A stretch of DNA of 64,000 nt, taken from contig NZ_CALMFY010000236.1 in assembly GCF_937863485.1 (NCBI RefSeq), forward strand, positions 27,917 to 91,916, given 5' to 3'. Positions within the stretch are counted from its first letter, which is position 1; every line of letters starts with the position of its first letter. This document shows positions 53,137 to 63,980 of this stretch, piece after piece. The position numbers and the translations under genes were made by a program. This stretch comes from an uncultured Nostoc sp. (GTDB lineage: Bacteria > Cyanobacteriota > Cyanobacteriia > Cyanobacteriales > Nostocaceae). The notes beneath the pieces were generated by a model. It did no database searches. It was not told the origin of the DNA and worked only from the letters and a program-made list of their open reading frames with translations.

Positions 53137-53368
53137 CACAAACTTCATAAAGACTGAGTATAGTAGTAGGAAGGGAAATTGGTATGATAGATGACAACAA
53201 GTATTAGTACTGTCATCATCAACAATCCCCAGATTAAAGTTGATTTTAATACCAACGCTTAACCAACTCGTCTCAATCAGACGGCGGATTGGATATTTCA
53301 TCTGTAATCCTAACTCCCAGGCAGTAGGCGCGGCGTTTCCTCGTCCTAGCAACAAAGATAGAACGTCT

Positions 53369-54727
53369 ATGTTACAAGAAGCCAGCACCCGTCTCATAGT
53401 ACCGGAACCATCAGAAGACTTAATCGCCAACGAACCTTGGTTGATAGAAAACTATGCTGATGGTCTAATGGATGAACTCTTTGCCGATATCGACTACATT
53501 CTGGATGTTACTGGTAATTTGCCTTCTCAAACCGTTAGGCAGAGTAGGCAGAACAAATCGAGCCAGTCTGTTGCTGGGGTTTCCCCCCAACCTCAACGCC
53601 AGTCGCCTCCAGAATCCGTTCCTCTGCAAACAGTTACGATACCGCAGATTATCTTACCGAACACATTGAACCAAACAGTAGAGTCAGTAGCTCAAGATAA
53701 TCACAAGCAATTGAGTACTGTTGTGTTTGACACCGCCACCGTTAAATCAGTTAGTAGAAAGCGTCAGAAAAGTAGTCGTAATTTGGGCAAACTGCTGATT
53801 GTGGGAACAACTTTAGGTGTGGCGATCGCTGGTATTATCTACCTGGTACAGTCGGGAGTAGTATATCTTTTAAATACGAAATTGCCTGAGTCAGCTCTTC
53901 TACTGCCGCAACCGCAGTCACTCTTGCCAACAAAAACAGAAATTGAGGCAGAGTTGGTTGATTATATGCTGGGAGCGCTGGCAGTTATAGATAAACAAGA
54001 AGCAAAAAGCAATCAAAAATCTGGCATCCTTGGATTCTCCAGTCAAGCAAATACTAATCAAATAGCCTTTGGGAACGGGCAAACAACTGGTAATCTACCA
54101 CCACTTCCACTTCTAGCTAACAATACGCCACTAGCCCCTAACCGCTCTGGAAGGGTTGTTGAGCGCATCTACGTTCCCGTTTATCAAGCGCCGTCGCCAA
54201 TGCACTACGGGCTGCCGGCGATTCCTGGTACTTCCACACTTTTACCACAAGTTGCCAGTGCGTTACAGGGATATCAACCTAATGTTGTGAGAACTGCCCT
54301 GAATACGGTGCGACAAGCTGCCAAGCCTGTAACCGTCAACATGTTAGCTGCGGCTGTGCAAGCAGAACTCAAACCTGTAGCTGGACGAACTGCACCCATT
54401 ACCGTGCGGCAAACACCCAACCCTCTGCCTGCATTACCAGTAGTTCCATTACGTGCAGCACTCGCACCATCAGAACCAACTATTACCCATGAACAAGTAT
54501 ATGCGCCAACTGCGATCGCAGATACTCCTGCTAGTACCTTAGAAGGGTTGCTAGAGTTAGGCAACAAATCTGCTGCTTTGTTTAAAATTGATGGCGTGAC
54601 TCGCCGCATCAACATAGGTGAAAGTATCGGCTCAAGTGGTTGGACACTAGTAGATGTTAGTAATGGTGAAGCTGTCATCCGGCGTAACGGCGAAGTGCGA
54701 TCAATTTACGCAGGGCAGAAATTGTAA
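53369..54727 (+). CDS. Hypothetical membrane-anchored protein (proline/alanine-rich, single TM)
   Basis: MLQEASTRLIVPEPSEDLIANEPWLIENYADGLMDELFADIDYIL; one TM helix; 53369 ATG preferred over 53240. Confidence 0.7.
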   Translation: MLQEASTRLIVPEPSEDLIANEPWLIENYADGLMDELFADIDYILDVTGNLPSQTVRQSRQNKSSQSVAGVSPQPQRQSPPESVPLQTVTIPQIILPNTLNQTVESVAQDNHKQLSTVVFDTATVKSVSRKRQKSSRNLGKLLIVGTTLGVAIAGIIYLVQSGVVYLLNTKLPESALLLPQPQSLLPTKTEIEAELVDYMLGALAVIDKQEAKSNQKSGILGFSSQANTNQIAFGNGQTTGNLPPLPLLANNTPLAPNRSGRVVERIYVPVYQAPSPMHYGLPAIPGTSTLLPQVASALQGYQPNVVRTALNTVRQAAKPVTVNMLAAAVQAELKPVAGRTAPITVRQTPNPLPALPVVPLRAALAPSEPTITHEQVYAPTAIADTPASTLEGLLELGNKSAALFKIDGVTRRINIGESIGSSGWTLVDVSNGEAVIRRNGEVRSIYAGQKL

Positions 54728-55648
54728 AAGTTCTTTTCTTTGCAACTCTTCTACGCATCAAAATATTGCAATCATAAACGGCTTTGTTGCACATTGCTAT
54801 CTTGCCTAATTATACTGTTTAACGCAATAGCTGATATAGATAGATAGGTAGAGGTGTACACCTGTACGCCCCTACAGTCAGTTTATGTGTTGCAAAAATT
54901 TGGGAAAATTTATCTCGGTAACTTTTGCGGTTTCAATACCAAGTTGGGTAAAGATTATTACTAAATCTTTATAAAGAGAATTGTTTAGTAATAACATATT
55001 TTTCCCAATAAGTATTTGAATACTAATTTAAACGAACTAGTAATACGAAAATCGAGAGGTTCAGATTCGCAACTCCAATACTTTTGGGGTTTTGGGGGAA
55101 AGGGGAATGGGATTGCAGTTTGAATTCACCTTTATCCCTTGCCCTTTAACATGCACCCAGACCAAAATGGAGTAGTTTACGCTTATCTGAAAAGTATTCT
55201 TCCCGACTTATCTAAAAAATCAGAAATCTTTTTGTTTACAAATGATTTAAATAGAAGTGGAAAATCAATGAGCGATCGCAGTTCATGAGGCAAGGTTTAC
55301 TTACAGCAGGTTTCAAGTTGCCAAAAAGTACTCAATATAATGATAAATGTTGAAAATCACAGTTAAATAAGAAAAATTATTCTTTTAGCTCACCCCAATA
55401 GGTAATTGCTTCGTTACAAAGAAAAACCAAATTGATGGCGAAAAATTGGAAGACATTCATAAATTTACCTACCTAAAGAGGGTTCACAAAAATAAATTTA
55501 AATGTTAAAAGTATAATTTATGTTGATTATAGTTCTACGACGGTCGTTATCTGGAAACCTACATCTTGCACCTCTCTTACTTAAGCCAGATAACTTTAGC
55601 TAAAAAAAGCTAGTTTGCTAATTTATGTAATCACCAAACCTTACCAAT

Positions 55649-56626
55649 ATGAAACAACTTAACTATTTTCAAAATAATTCTAAAAACTCTTTAATAGACA
55701 AATATCACCTTTATAAAGGCGAAAAATTGAACTGGCTTCAAGTAACTCTTCGGCTTGAAAGGTCAATTATTTCTATCATTCTTCCTTGGGTACTTTTTTG
55801 TACTGCATATGGTATTTTCATATCATTTCTCTATTATTTAAAATTACCAATAGCATTTTCAAATTCAAACAGTATTCTTACTAATGCTGTTTTAAGTTTT
55901 AATATTGGTTTTACATTACTATTAGTTTTTCGGACGAATACAGCCCATGATAGATTTTGGGAAGGTCGTCAATTATGGGGAGGTTTAGTTAATACATCTC
56001 GTAACTTAACTCGGGGAATTTGGATAATAGTTAAAGATAAGACACCGCAAGATAGAGTAGAAAAAGAGGCAATACTTCGGTTAGTAACTGCTTTTGCAGT
56101 TGCAATGAAGTTACATCTAAGATCAGTACCTTTAGACACTCAGTTAGCATCCTTAATGTCTGAAAAACAATATTTACAACTCCAAGATAGCAATCATCCC
56201 CCACTACAAATTGCTTACTGGATAGGAGATTACTTGCAGTATCAGCATGACCGGAATTGTCTAAATGTCTATCAACTGACTACTCTACATAACTGCGTAG
56301 ATGATTTAGTAGATATTTTAGGTGGTTGCGAACGCATTTTAAAAACGCCACTGCCTTTGATATATACTATTAAACTCAGACAACTGTTATTTATTTTTTG
56401 TCTAATATTACCTTCAGAAATTGTTAGCTTTTTATATTGGTGGACTGGTATAGTAATGGCTTTTGTAAGTTTTACATTATTAAGTATTGAACAAATTGGC
56501 TCAGAAATCGAAGAACCTTTCGGGTTTGATCCCAATGACTTACCTTTAAATACGATTTGTAATACAGTCTCAAACAATGTTGAAGAATTAATCAGGCTTG
56601 CTTCTAAGAATGTTCGTTCTTTCTAA
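55649..56626 (+). CDS. Bestrophin-family (UPF0187) ion channel-like protein
   Basis: FRTNTAHDRFWEGRQLWGGLVNTSRNLTR; EIEEPFGFDPNDLPL. Confidence 0.88.
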   Translation: MKQLNYFQNNSKNSLIDKYHLYKGEKLNWLQVTLRLERSIISIILPWVLFCTAYGIFISFLYYLKLPIAFSNSNSILTNAVLSFNIGFTLLLVFRTNTAHDRFWEGRQLWGGLVNTSRNLTRGIWIIVKDKTPQDRVEKEAILRLVTAFAVAMKLHLRSVPLDTQLASLMSEKQYLQLQDSNHPPLQIAYWIGDYLQYQHDRNCLNVYQLTTLHNCVDDLVDILGGCERILKTPLPLIYTIKLRQLLFIFCLILPSEIVSFLYWWTGIVMAFVSFTLLSIEQIGSEIEEPFGFDPNDLPLNTICNTVSNNVEELIRLASKNVRSF

Positions 56627-56747
56627 ATCTTTAAACAACCTTTACCAGATAAATTCCTGATGAGAGGTGAGAAATTTTTACTTTCTTAATATATAGATAA
56701 TACTTGGGTTGAAAATGCACAATAAGTAGCCTGTCCTTAGACATCGC

Positions 56748-57368
56748 TTAATAAATCTTTCGCCAAGATTTTACCGTCTCTTTGCCAATTTCGCTATCAA
56801 TAGTTTGACCTCCTTCCAATAGTAGTCTGATGTCTAAGTTCTCATCTGGAGCATTTTTCAAAGCAGTCGCTAATTCTTGACTGACAGCAAACGTGCCGGT
56901 TGAACCGTCTAATTGAAAAACTTTTCCCCTGACCTTAAGCAAAAGTTTATCTACTTTCTTGGTAGTAACAAACCTCTGATAGTCATATCTGGGATACACA
57001 CGACCTGCGGTGTAGAAAGAAGAACTTGCTTGATCCGAATTTAGTGTTACCAGGACTCGAATGCTCGAAGGAGTCCACAAACTAATAACTTGTTTTGAAT
57101 TCTCACGGTACAAATGGCCACCTAAAGAGTTGCGGTCAAAAACCCCAACTAATTCCCCTTCAAAAGGATCAATGATTCTCACGGGTTTCGACCAAGGCAC
57201 ATCCATATCGGGGGACAGTCCTGCTGATTTGACCACTGGCAAATCGCTTGATGCTTTAGCAAGGCTAGCTACCTCTTGAACAGTGAAAGCAGTACAAACT
57301 TGAGGGGAAAGCACAGCCAAGCTTGTCCCTAAAAGAAGAACTGGAATTGTCTGTGGTAAGTTAATCAT
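56748..57368 (-). CDS. Secreted hypothetical protein
   Basis: Signal-peptide-like N-terminus, 206 aa intact ORF. Confidence 0.6.
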   Translation of the reverse strand: MINLPQTIPVLLLGTSLAVLSPQVCTAFTVQEVASLAKASSDLPVVKSAGLSPDMDVPWSKPVRIIDPFEGELVGVFDRNSLGGHLYRENSKQVISLWTPSSIRVLVTLNSDQASSSFYTAGRVYPRYDYQRFVTTKKVDKLLLKVRGKVFQLDGSTGTFAVSQELATALKNAPDENLDIRLLLEGGQTIDSEIGKETVKSWRKIY

Positions 57369-57634
57369 AAGTCAGGGGTACAATCTTCAAAAACAATAAT
57401 CGGACAACCTTTATTAGTCATCCCCTGCAAGACTTTTGTTTAAGAGAAGCTTTGGCAATTGAGCAAATCCCAGTGTCTTGAAGCGATGTCTGTTGACTCG
57501 CCGCATTCTCTACGAGACGCTTTGCATAGCTTTTCAATAATACGTTAGTACTAATATGTCCGGTTACTTAAGTAATATTATTTAATATAGCTAAAGAGTT
57601 TGAGGTTTTTGGGCAAAAATTCATGAATGCGATT

Positions 57635-58576
57635 TTATTTTTGGTATACAGATAAAAGCAGACATTCCCAAACCAGCCGGGGTTGAGCGTAAGCAAGTAA
57701 GTATTTACGAGCTTGTTCTAGCTGGTGAATGATGGTGGGTTGATGCCACTGCTGCCAGTAAAATTGCTGAAGATAATCAACTAACCACAGTTGTGCTTCT
57801 GTATCTAAATCTTTATCAATTTTTTTGGCTAACTCCAAGGCTTTGCGGTAGGAAGCAGGGGCTTTTTTCAGGTCTTCGAGTAACTCCGGGGGAATAGCTT
57901 GTAATTGCTCGTAAGATGCGATCGCACTTCCGGCACTGCCAGCTGCTATACTCAATACTGCCTGATTTGGCAAAATTTCCTGATGACCCGTTTGTGTGAG
58001 TACAACAGCCAAAGACTGGGCATCTAAGCGATAAAAAGGAATGCGTTGACAGCGTGACACCAAAGTTGGCAACACAGACTCAGGTGTAGGTGCAATTAAA
58101 ATTAACGTTGCCTGTCCCGGTTCTTCCAAGGTTTTAAGTAAAGCATTGGCTACGGCTTCTGCCATTGTTTGGGCTTCTTCCAGTATCACCACATTCCTCG
58201 GCGCTTCCAAAGGCGGACGACTTAAAAACTCGGTAATTTCTCGAATTTGCTCTAGCCGAATTACAGGTGGTGCTTTACGCTTAAGTCCTTTCTCAGCCGC
58301 TTCTGCTGGTGTTAATCGTTGTCCCTGGTATTGGTACGTTGGTTGCACCCACAACAAAGCTGGATGGTTGCCTTGACGCAAACGGTTTTGTAAAGCCGCA
58401 GTGACTCCCATCTCACTAGAAAATAGCAATTCCACAAAGCACTTTGCTGCTAAACTTCTTCCTACACCATCTGGCCCCACAAATAGATAGGCTGGAGCAA
58501 CTCGGTTTTGTCTGACAGCCTGAGTGAGTAATTCTATAGCTTGCTGTTGTCCTACAAGTGGTGCAAATGGGTTAAT
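57635..58576 (-). CDS. holB: DNA polymerase III subunit delta' (apparent ATT start)
   Basis: [ATT]NPFAPLVGQQQAIELLTQAVRQNRVAPAYLFVGPDGVGRSLAAKCF; RLEQIREITEFLSRPPLEAPRNVVILEEAQTM; SRCQRIPF. Confidence 0.82.
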   Translation of the reverse strand: MNPFAPLVGQQQAIELLTQAVRQNRVAPAYLFVGPDGVGRSLAAKCFVELLFSSEMGVTAALQNRLRQGNHPALLWVQPTYQYQGQRLTPAEAAEKGLKRKAPPVIRLEQIREITEFLSRPPLEAPRNVVILEEAQTMAEAVANALLKTLEEPGQATLILIAPTPESVLPTLVSRCQRIPFYRLDAQSLAVVLTQTGHQEILPNQAVLSIAAGSAGSAIASYEQLQAIPPELLEDLKKAPASYRKALELAKKIDKDLDTEAQLWLVDYLQQFYWQQWHQPTIIHQLEQARKYLLAYAQPRLVWECLLLSVYQK

Positions 58577-58907
58577 AGTTCAGTACCTTCGCCAAAACAA
58601 GAATATGAAAATAGAGGGCTGATGCAGTAGAGTTATTGTCTTCCAGAACGACAACTTAGAAACTACAAAATGCCCATGTTCGATATACTAGCACTGTAGC
58701 CTCTGGCAATGTGAGAAGGGGAGACGCTCTTGCTAGCAAGATCCCCGTAGGGGTACAAGTGGAGAAACCGCAAAGGCGCACTGCCCCCTTTATGCTAGGA
58801 AACCCGTTTACCGCAGTGGCTCCCCATGAGCGACTCCCGTTGCAGAGTGTTTTTGCAGAGAATTTATTAGAACAAATTTATGGAATGTTGTACTTAGGAA
58901 GTCTCAG

Positions 58908-59462
58908 ATGTCGCACAAACAATTTATTTATTACTGGCAAAAATGGTTCCCTCCCATCTTGGTACATGCTGCTGTGCAAGTAGTGGTAATGATTTGTCTA
59001 ACAGTAGGGGTGTTGGGCATCTTGGCAAGCGTTGCTCCGATGAGTCATGCTCAAGCTGTTTTTCCTAGTTCTGTTGCAGGCGCACTAAATGCCACTGTAT
59101 ATCACAGTCCCGATTGTAACTGTTGTGGCGGATGGATTGCTCACTTAAAGGCACAGGGTTTTAAAATCACAAACTTTCCTACGCCTGACATCGAAACAGT
59201 TAAACAAAAGTACAACGTGCCGGATAACTTGTCATCTTGCCACACAGCTATTGTTAATGGATATGTCATCGAAGGACACGTCCCAGCAGACGACATCAAA
59301 CGTCTGCTTCAAGAAAAGCCAAATATTGTTGGTTTATCTGTTCCCCAAATGCCTATAGGTACTCCTGGGATGGAAATGGGAAATCGAAAAGACCCGTTTT
59401 CTGTATTATCTTTTGATCATAAGAACTCAGTTGCGGTATTCCATAAGTATCCATCCTCTTGA
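58908..59462 (+). CDS. DUF411 metal-binding protein
   Basis: VYHSPDCNCCGGWIAHLKAQGFKI; SCHTAIVNGYVIEGHVPADDIKRLL. Confidence 0.87.
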   Translation: MSHKQFIYYWQKWFPPILVHAAVQVVVMICLTVGVLGILASVAPMSHAQAVFPSSVAGALNATVYHSPDCNCCGGWIAHLKAQGFKITNFPTPDIETVKQKYNVPDNLSSCHTAIVNGYVIEGHVPADDIKRLLQEKPNIVGLSVPQMPIGTPGMEMGNRKDPFSVLSFDHKNSVAVFHKYPSS

Positions 59463-59583
59463 TGTAATCTTATTGTATTCAGAAGATGTTTTAAAAGTGG
59501 ATTTTCATGTATTTTGGCGATGATAATCACCAAAAGCTTTTAAAACATCCTCACATTACCTGAATCAGTGGTGAGAAATATTA

Positions 59584-60288
59584 CTAATTAGAACCAGCTT
59601 TGATCAACTGCAACAAATGATTTAACCATCTCTTAAACCAGAAGCCAGATGCGAAAGTTGCAACATTTTGAGAAAGAAGCCCAATCGCATGATTACAATC
59701 TTGCAGACTTGCATCGAGTCCCATTGTGTGATAGATTTCGCGGGCATTATAAAAGGCATCTATCGCTTCTGATTCTCGATTGATTTTCTCTAACGCCAAA
59801 CCCAAATTAAACCAGGCGTTTGCTTCCCCATTTCGGTCATCAAGATCCCTTGTGATCTCTAATGAATAGTGATGAAATTCAACCGCTCTTTGGTACTTTC
59901 CCAGAGCCTTATAAGCATTACCCAAACCACACAAGGCCATTGCTTCCCCATTGCGATCGCAGATGAATCTTGCCAGTTCTAACCATTGGTGGTAAAACTC
60001 AATTGCCAGTTGGTAATCCCCCAATAATTCATAACTATTGCCTAAACTTCCCAGGCAAATGCATTCCCCAGTCCAATCGCCTATTTTCTTAGTTATACTC
60101 AACCACTGCCGATAAAACTCAATCGCTTGCTCATACTTACCCAGGTATTCATAAGTATTGCCCAAACTTCCTAAACAAATGACTTCCGCATTGCGATCGC
60201 CTGTTTCTCTGGCTTTGTGCAAGCACTGCTCTTCAAACTCAATGGACTCAATGTTATTTAGGCTTTCGGATCTAATTACTTCTGTCAT
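59584..60288 (-). CDS. Tetratricopeptide repeat protein
   Basis: Repeated LGSLGN(T/S)YE.LG.Y..AIEFY units. Confidence 0.85.
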   Translation of the reverse strand: MTEVIRSESLNNIESIEFEEQCLHKARETGDRNAEVICLGSLGNTYEYLGKYEQAIEFYRQWLSITKKIGDWTGECICLGSLGNSYELLGDYQLAIEFYHQWLELARFICDRNGEAMALCGLGNAYKALGKYQRAVEFHHYSLEITRDLDDRNGEANAWFNLGLALEKINRESEAIDAFYNAREIYHTMGLDASLQDCNHAIGLLSQNVATFASGFWFKRWLNHLLQLIKAGSN

Positions 60289-60532
60289 TCTCTATAGAAA
60301 ACGAAATTTTTGGTTGATGGCTGTTGATTATACAATTTTCTGTGGCCTCAACACTAGAAGTGCAACTTATATGCACAACTTCTCTCATCTAAAAATTGTT
60401 CTTTAATATCAATTTTTATTTTATACACATAGATTTATGTGTATAAAAGGCTTTTCTTTATATTAATAACAAGCGCCGGAATATAGGATATTGAGAAATT
60501 TAGCTTTCTAAAAAGAGACATGAAAAACCAAA

Positions 60533-60922
60533 TCAATCAGCAGCGGCATAATCAGGCAATGCTTTAAGTTGCAAATTAACAGCACTTAGATAATTTTGGT
60601 CGTTTAAAACTTGTGATGGTAATTTATTTGCATTAACAGCAGCCTTCACCAAATCTTTTGCAATAATATTTCTGTTCTGAGTTTCAGATACTAGGGCTTC
60701 TCCACTAGGAATACCGTGTTGCTTAAGACCTCCCTGATAAGCAAAATTAACTAGATTGAAAGGCTGGAGGTAATTAACAGAAGTAGAGTTACTGGATAAA
60801 TTGTTAGAGTTAATAGCTATTTTACTACTACCGATAGTAGCTGTTTGAGCGCCAGCGATTCCAGGTACAAGAGTAATAAAAGCAAAAATCAGTGCAGAAT
60901 TTATTAAGGTAATAAGTTTCAT
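60533..60922 (-). CDS. Small secreted hypothetical protein
   Basis: Signal peptide-like MKLITLINSALIFAFITLVPGIAGAQ. Confidence 0.65.
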   Translation of the reverse strand: MKLITLINSALIFAFITLVPGIAGAQTATIGSSKIAINSNNLSSNSTSVNYLQPFNLVNFAYQGGLKQHGIPSGEALVSETQNRNIIAKDLVKAAVNANKLPSQVLNDQNYLSAVNLQLKALPDYAAAD

Positions 60923-61473
60923 AAGTTATTCTTAAGTAAAATGCAATTGGTGTTCTTTAGTAATAGAATCCTCTTTATTATTAATCTCAGCTTCCCTCAT
61001 TCAGGTCACCTGATCGGTTGATATATGATTCACCCAAAAGGGTGAGCTAATTGAAGGGCATAAAGAGCAATGGATACTTCCTTAAGTCCAGACACAAAAG
61101 ATATGGGTTGAAATTTTCAAGTACTTAACTGAGGCGAGTTGAACATTTATGCAATTTTTAATTCGCCTCTTGAGTTTCGCTAATCAGCAAGAAAAACAAG
61201 ATTGGAAATCTAGTTAAACCGCGTCCACCTTGAAAACTGTAGTTCTTTCGGTATGAAAAGAAAAACCCTCATCCCCCAGCCCCTTCTCCCAAATTTGGCA
61301 GAAGGGGAGCCGGAAATAAGTCCCTCTCCCAAGTAGGGAGAGGGATTTAGGGTGAGGGCAAAAACTACGGTTCTCAACATAGATGAGGTTTACAAAGCAG
61401 AAATTGCTGCGATCGCCTAAATTCTTGCATTAGGCGATCGCAGCAATTATCGAGTCTCCCAAGATTAGCTAAA

Positions 61474-63234
61474 TTATGATTCTTCAAACAGGCGATCACC
61501 TTTATGCAACCGATCAGCAATTTGATAGGTTTGGCCTTGCGATCGCATTGTGGGCGAGTGTGCTGCTAAATAACGAGCAGCAGCAACTAATACATGAATA
61601 CCAGCAGTTTCACCCAGCAGCGAGTATTGTCTAAAAGCTGCTTCCATTTCCTGAATTACATGAAACTCGCGATTTTCGCGCAGCATCAACTTACCCAACA
61701 TTGCCATCAGTCGCTCAACAGAGCCGCCATTGTACAAATAATCAGCAACTAATTTACCTGTTTGATTTACTTGTTGTTGGCGATTTAATAAATCTGGTAG
61801 TTGGTTGAGCAATTCTTCAGGATTTTGAGCAGAGTCTTTTGGTTCTGGAAGTCGTGCTGGTGGTACATTCAAAAAACGATTCAGATATACACTCATCGCA
61901 GCATCAAACACACCTCGTAATAGTTCAAGCGTTGGCACTCGTCGTAATCCTTGATGCACTGCATTGGCAAAAGTAAACGGATGGTGCGCTGAATTCCAGT
62001 CGCCAAAGTCGTTGTTAGTGTGGAAGCGGGCTACCCGAAGTGCTGCTGTGTAAGTAACTACACTTGCCAATTGTTCTTCAGTACAACCAGCTTCCAAAGC
62101 AGTCAGAAGAGAGTTGGTAATTTTCTGTGGATCTTCCCCTAACAAAATCGGCACCAATTCCTCCTCACCTGACCAAGTTCCTTGTCGAGGTCGTCCTGTT
62201 GCCAAAGCCGTAGGTAACTGCTCAAAGGCAGACTCCAGAATTGCTACCAAATCCACAGGGTAACGCCAAGAATTGGACTCTTCCATGCGGGAAGCAGTTG
62301 CTAAACCAGAAACTAGACTCGCCAAAACTGATTCTGCCCCTTGCCAACCAACAGTATCCAAGGCTTCCAGTGCCTTGTTAATGAAGTCGAGTGCATGACC
62401 GCTATCGATATAACGGTGGTCTGTGGCAGATGTGAACAGTATATCTGCAAGTTGCTCAGAATTAGCACCCGCCCGAATTGCAGATACCAAACATCTCTCT
62501 GCTGCTTCACTGTCCCGCACCTCAACAAACTGGCAAAACCAGCTTTTGAGGGTATCTAGGTCAACAGTAGAATTGGGCAATGGATGAACTACAAAGTGAG
62601 GTGGCGCACCTGCACTATCACTAGCGACTGCTGAAAGTCCTTGGAAAAGGGCGCGGGGTTTGTCTTCTGCATCTAGATAAGGCAGCAAATTCATCATGCA
62701 AGTATGGATGGTTAAGCCTGTACCCCAGCCTGCTTTGTTGTAACGGGTGCCAAATTCCAGTCCTACCTGAAATGGTTCGGTAAAATCTGCCCCCATGTCC
62801 AGTAAAGCGATCGCTGATTTAGCAATAACTAAGGAAATACTTTGTTCTAAACCATCCTGAAGACGTTGGCTGTGGTGGGCATGGAGGTCAACTAGGGGAT
62901 CTAGATTTACCCAAACTTCCCCATCGCGGATTGTTACACTAAAGGAGGGAACATCATCTGCCCAAGAGTCAAATGTTCCGCCACTGGCGAGGTCGAAGCG
63001 GGCATAGTGCCAAGGGCAAGTTACAATGCCATCTTTACAAGTGCTTCCGTGGAGCGGAAAACCCATATGCGGACAACGGTTATCAATTGCATAGACTTTA
63101 TTGTCTGAGTAAAACAGAGCAATGGTGTGTTTTTCGCTGCGAACCAACAAACTACCTGCTGCTTGAACATCTGCAAATTTAGCAACACGGATGTATTTGT
63201 CTGTGTGAGTTGGGGCTGCAAATTTTTGAATCAT
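61474..63234 (-). CDS. Rieske [2Fe-2S] protein with large C-terminal domain
   Basis: Rieske CPHMGFPLHGSTCKDGIVTCPWHYARFD; ~450-aa C-terminal region; start at 63234 preferred. Confidence 0.83.
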   Translation of the reverse strand: MIQKFAAPTHTDKYIRVAKFADVQAAGSLLVRSEKHTIALFYSDNKVYAIDNRCPHMGFPLHGSTCKDGIVTCPWHYARFDLASGGTFDSWADDVPSFSVTIRDGEVWVNLDPLVDLHAHHSQRLQDGLEQSISLVIAKSAIALLDMGADFTEPFQVGLEFGTRYNKAGWGTGLTIHTCMMNLLPYLDAEDKPRALFQGLSAVASDSAGAPPHFVVHPLPNSTVDLDTLKSWFCQFVEVRDSEAAERCLVSAIRAGANSEQLADILFTSATDHRYIDSGHALDFINKALEALDTVGWQGAESVLASLVSGLATASRMEESNSWRYPVDLVAILESAFEQLPTALATGRPRQGTWSGEEELVPILLGEDPQKITNSLLTALEAGCTEEQLASVVTYTAALRVARFHTNNDFGDWNSAHHPFTFANAVHQGLRRVPTLELLRGVFDAAMSVYLNRFLNVPPARLPEPKDSAQNPEELLNQLPDLLNRQQQVNQTGKLVADYLYNGGSVERLMAMLGKLMLRENREFHVIQEMEAAFRQYSLLGETAGIHVLVAAARYLAAHSPTMRSQGQTYQIADRLHKGDRLFEES

Positions 63235-63459
63235 TTCAATTTTCCACAAAAGTGATGTAAAAACTCCTACTACCACTCTGGCGAACTTTCAACGGTTTGA
63301 GCAACGATGCAATTCTAATTTTTGTTAACTATAAGCATTTGCGAAGAAAAGTTAGCCACCGCCTTATCGGTTACAGGACTTACGCAAGAACTCTGTGAAA
63401 CTCTTATTCCTTTGTGTCCTTTGCGTCCTTTGCGGTTCGTTTTATCATGATTTTGCTTA

Positions 63460-63563
63460 ATACCATTTCACTTTAATAATGATACAAATACGTTGGTAAG
63501 GGCATGGCATTGCCATGCCCCTACAAGAAATCTATCTGTATCAGGGTTTTCGTGAATTGGTAT
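63460..63563. mobile_element. 104-bp MITE-like element, copy 2 (inverted relative to copy 1)
   Basis: Reverse complement of 49433-49536 with a single mismatch. Confidence 0.85.
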
Positions 63564-63645
63564 AAGTCCTGGGTTATTGATAACGAGGTTATAAGGCACA
63601 ACACTACTGGATTACACCAATTTTCAGTTAAGTAGACTACAAAAA

Positions 63646-63703
63646 AGACCTAACCCCCTACCCCCTTCCCTACAAGGGAAGGGGGAAATTCAAAGCCTCT
63701 CTC
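63646..63703. repeat. Intergenic repeat, inverted copy of the 31312-31402 family
   Basis: AGACCTAACCCCCTACCCCCTTCCCTACAAGGGAAGGGGGAAATTCAAAGCCTCTCTCC. Confidence 0.7.
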
Positions 63704-63757
63704 CTTGAAAGCTACCGTGTACACACAAGTTTGCTGCGTGGCGTTAATTTTTACAGA

Positions 63758-63980
63758 TCGATGCATTGCCATTGCAGGTCGATGCATTGCCATTGTAAGT
63801 CGATGCATTGCCATTGTAGGTCGATACATTGACATTGTAAGTCGATACATTGCCATTGTAAGTCGATACATTGCCATTGTAGGTCGATACATTGCTATTG
63901 CAGGTCGATACATTGCTATTGCAGGTGGATACATTGCTATTGCAGGTCGATACATTGACATTGTAGGTCGGTACATTGCC
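63758..63980. repeat. 21-bp tandem repeat array, ~11 copies
   Basis: Consensus GTCGATACATTGCCATTGTAG with substitutions at few positions. Confidence 0.92.

Noticed and set aside
58711-58983. 90-aa ORF upstream of the DUF411 gene
   Set aside because: Built from dispersed repeat sequence and overlaps the better supported DUF411 ORF.
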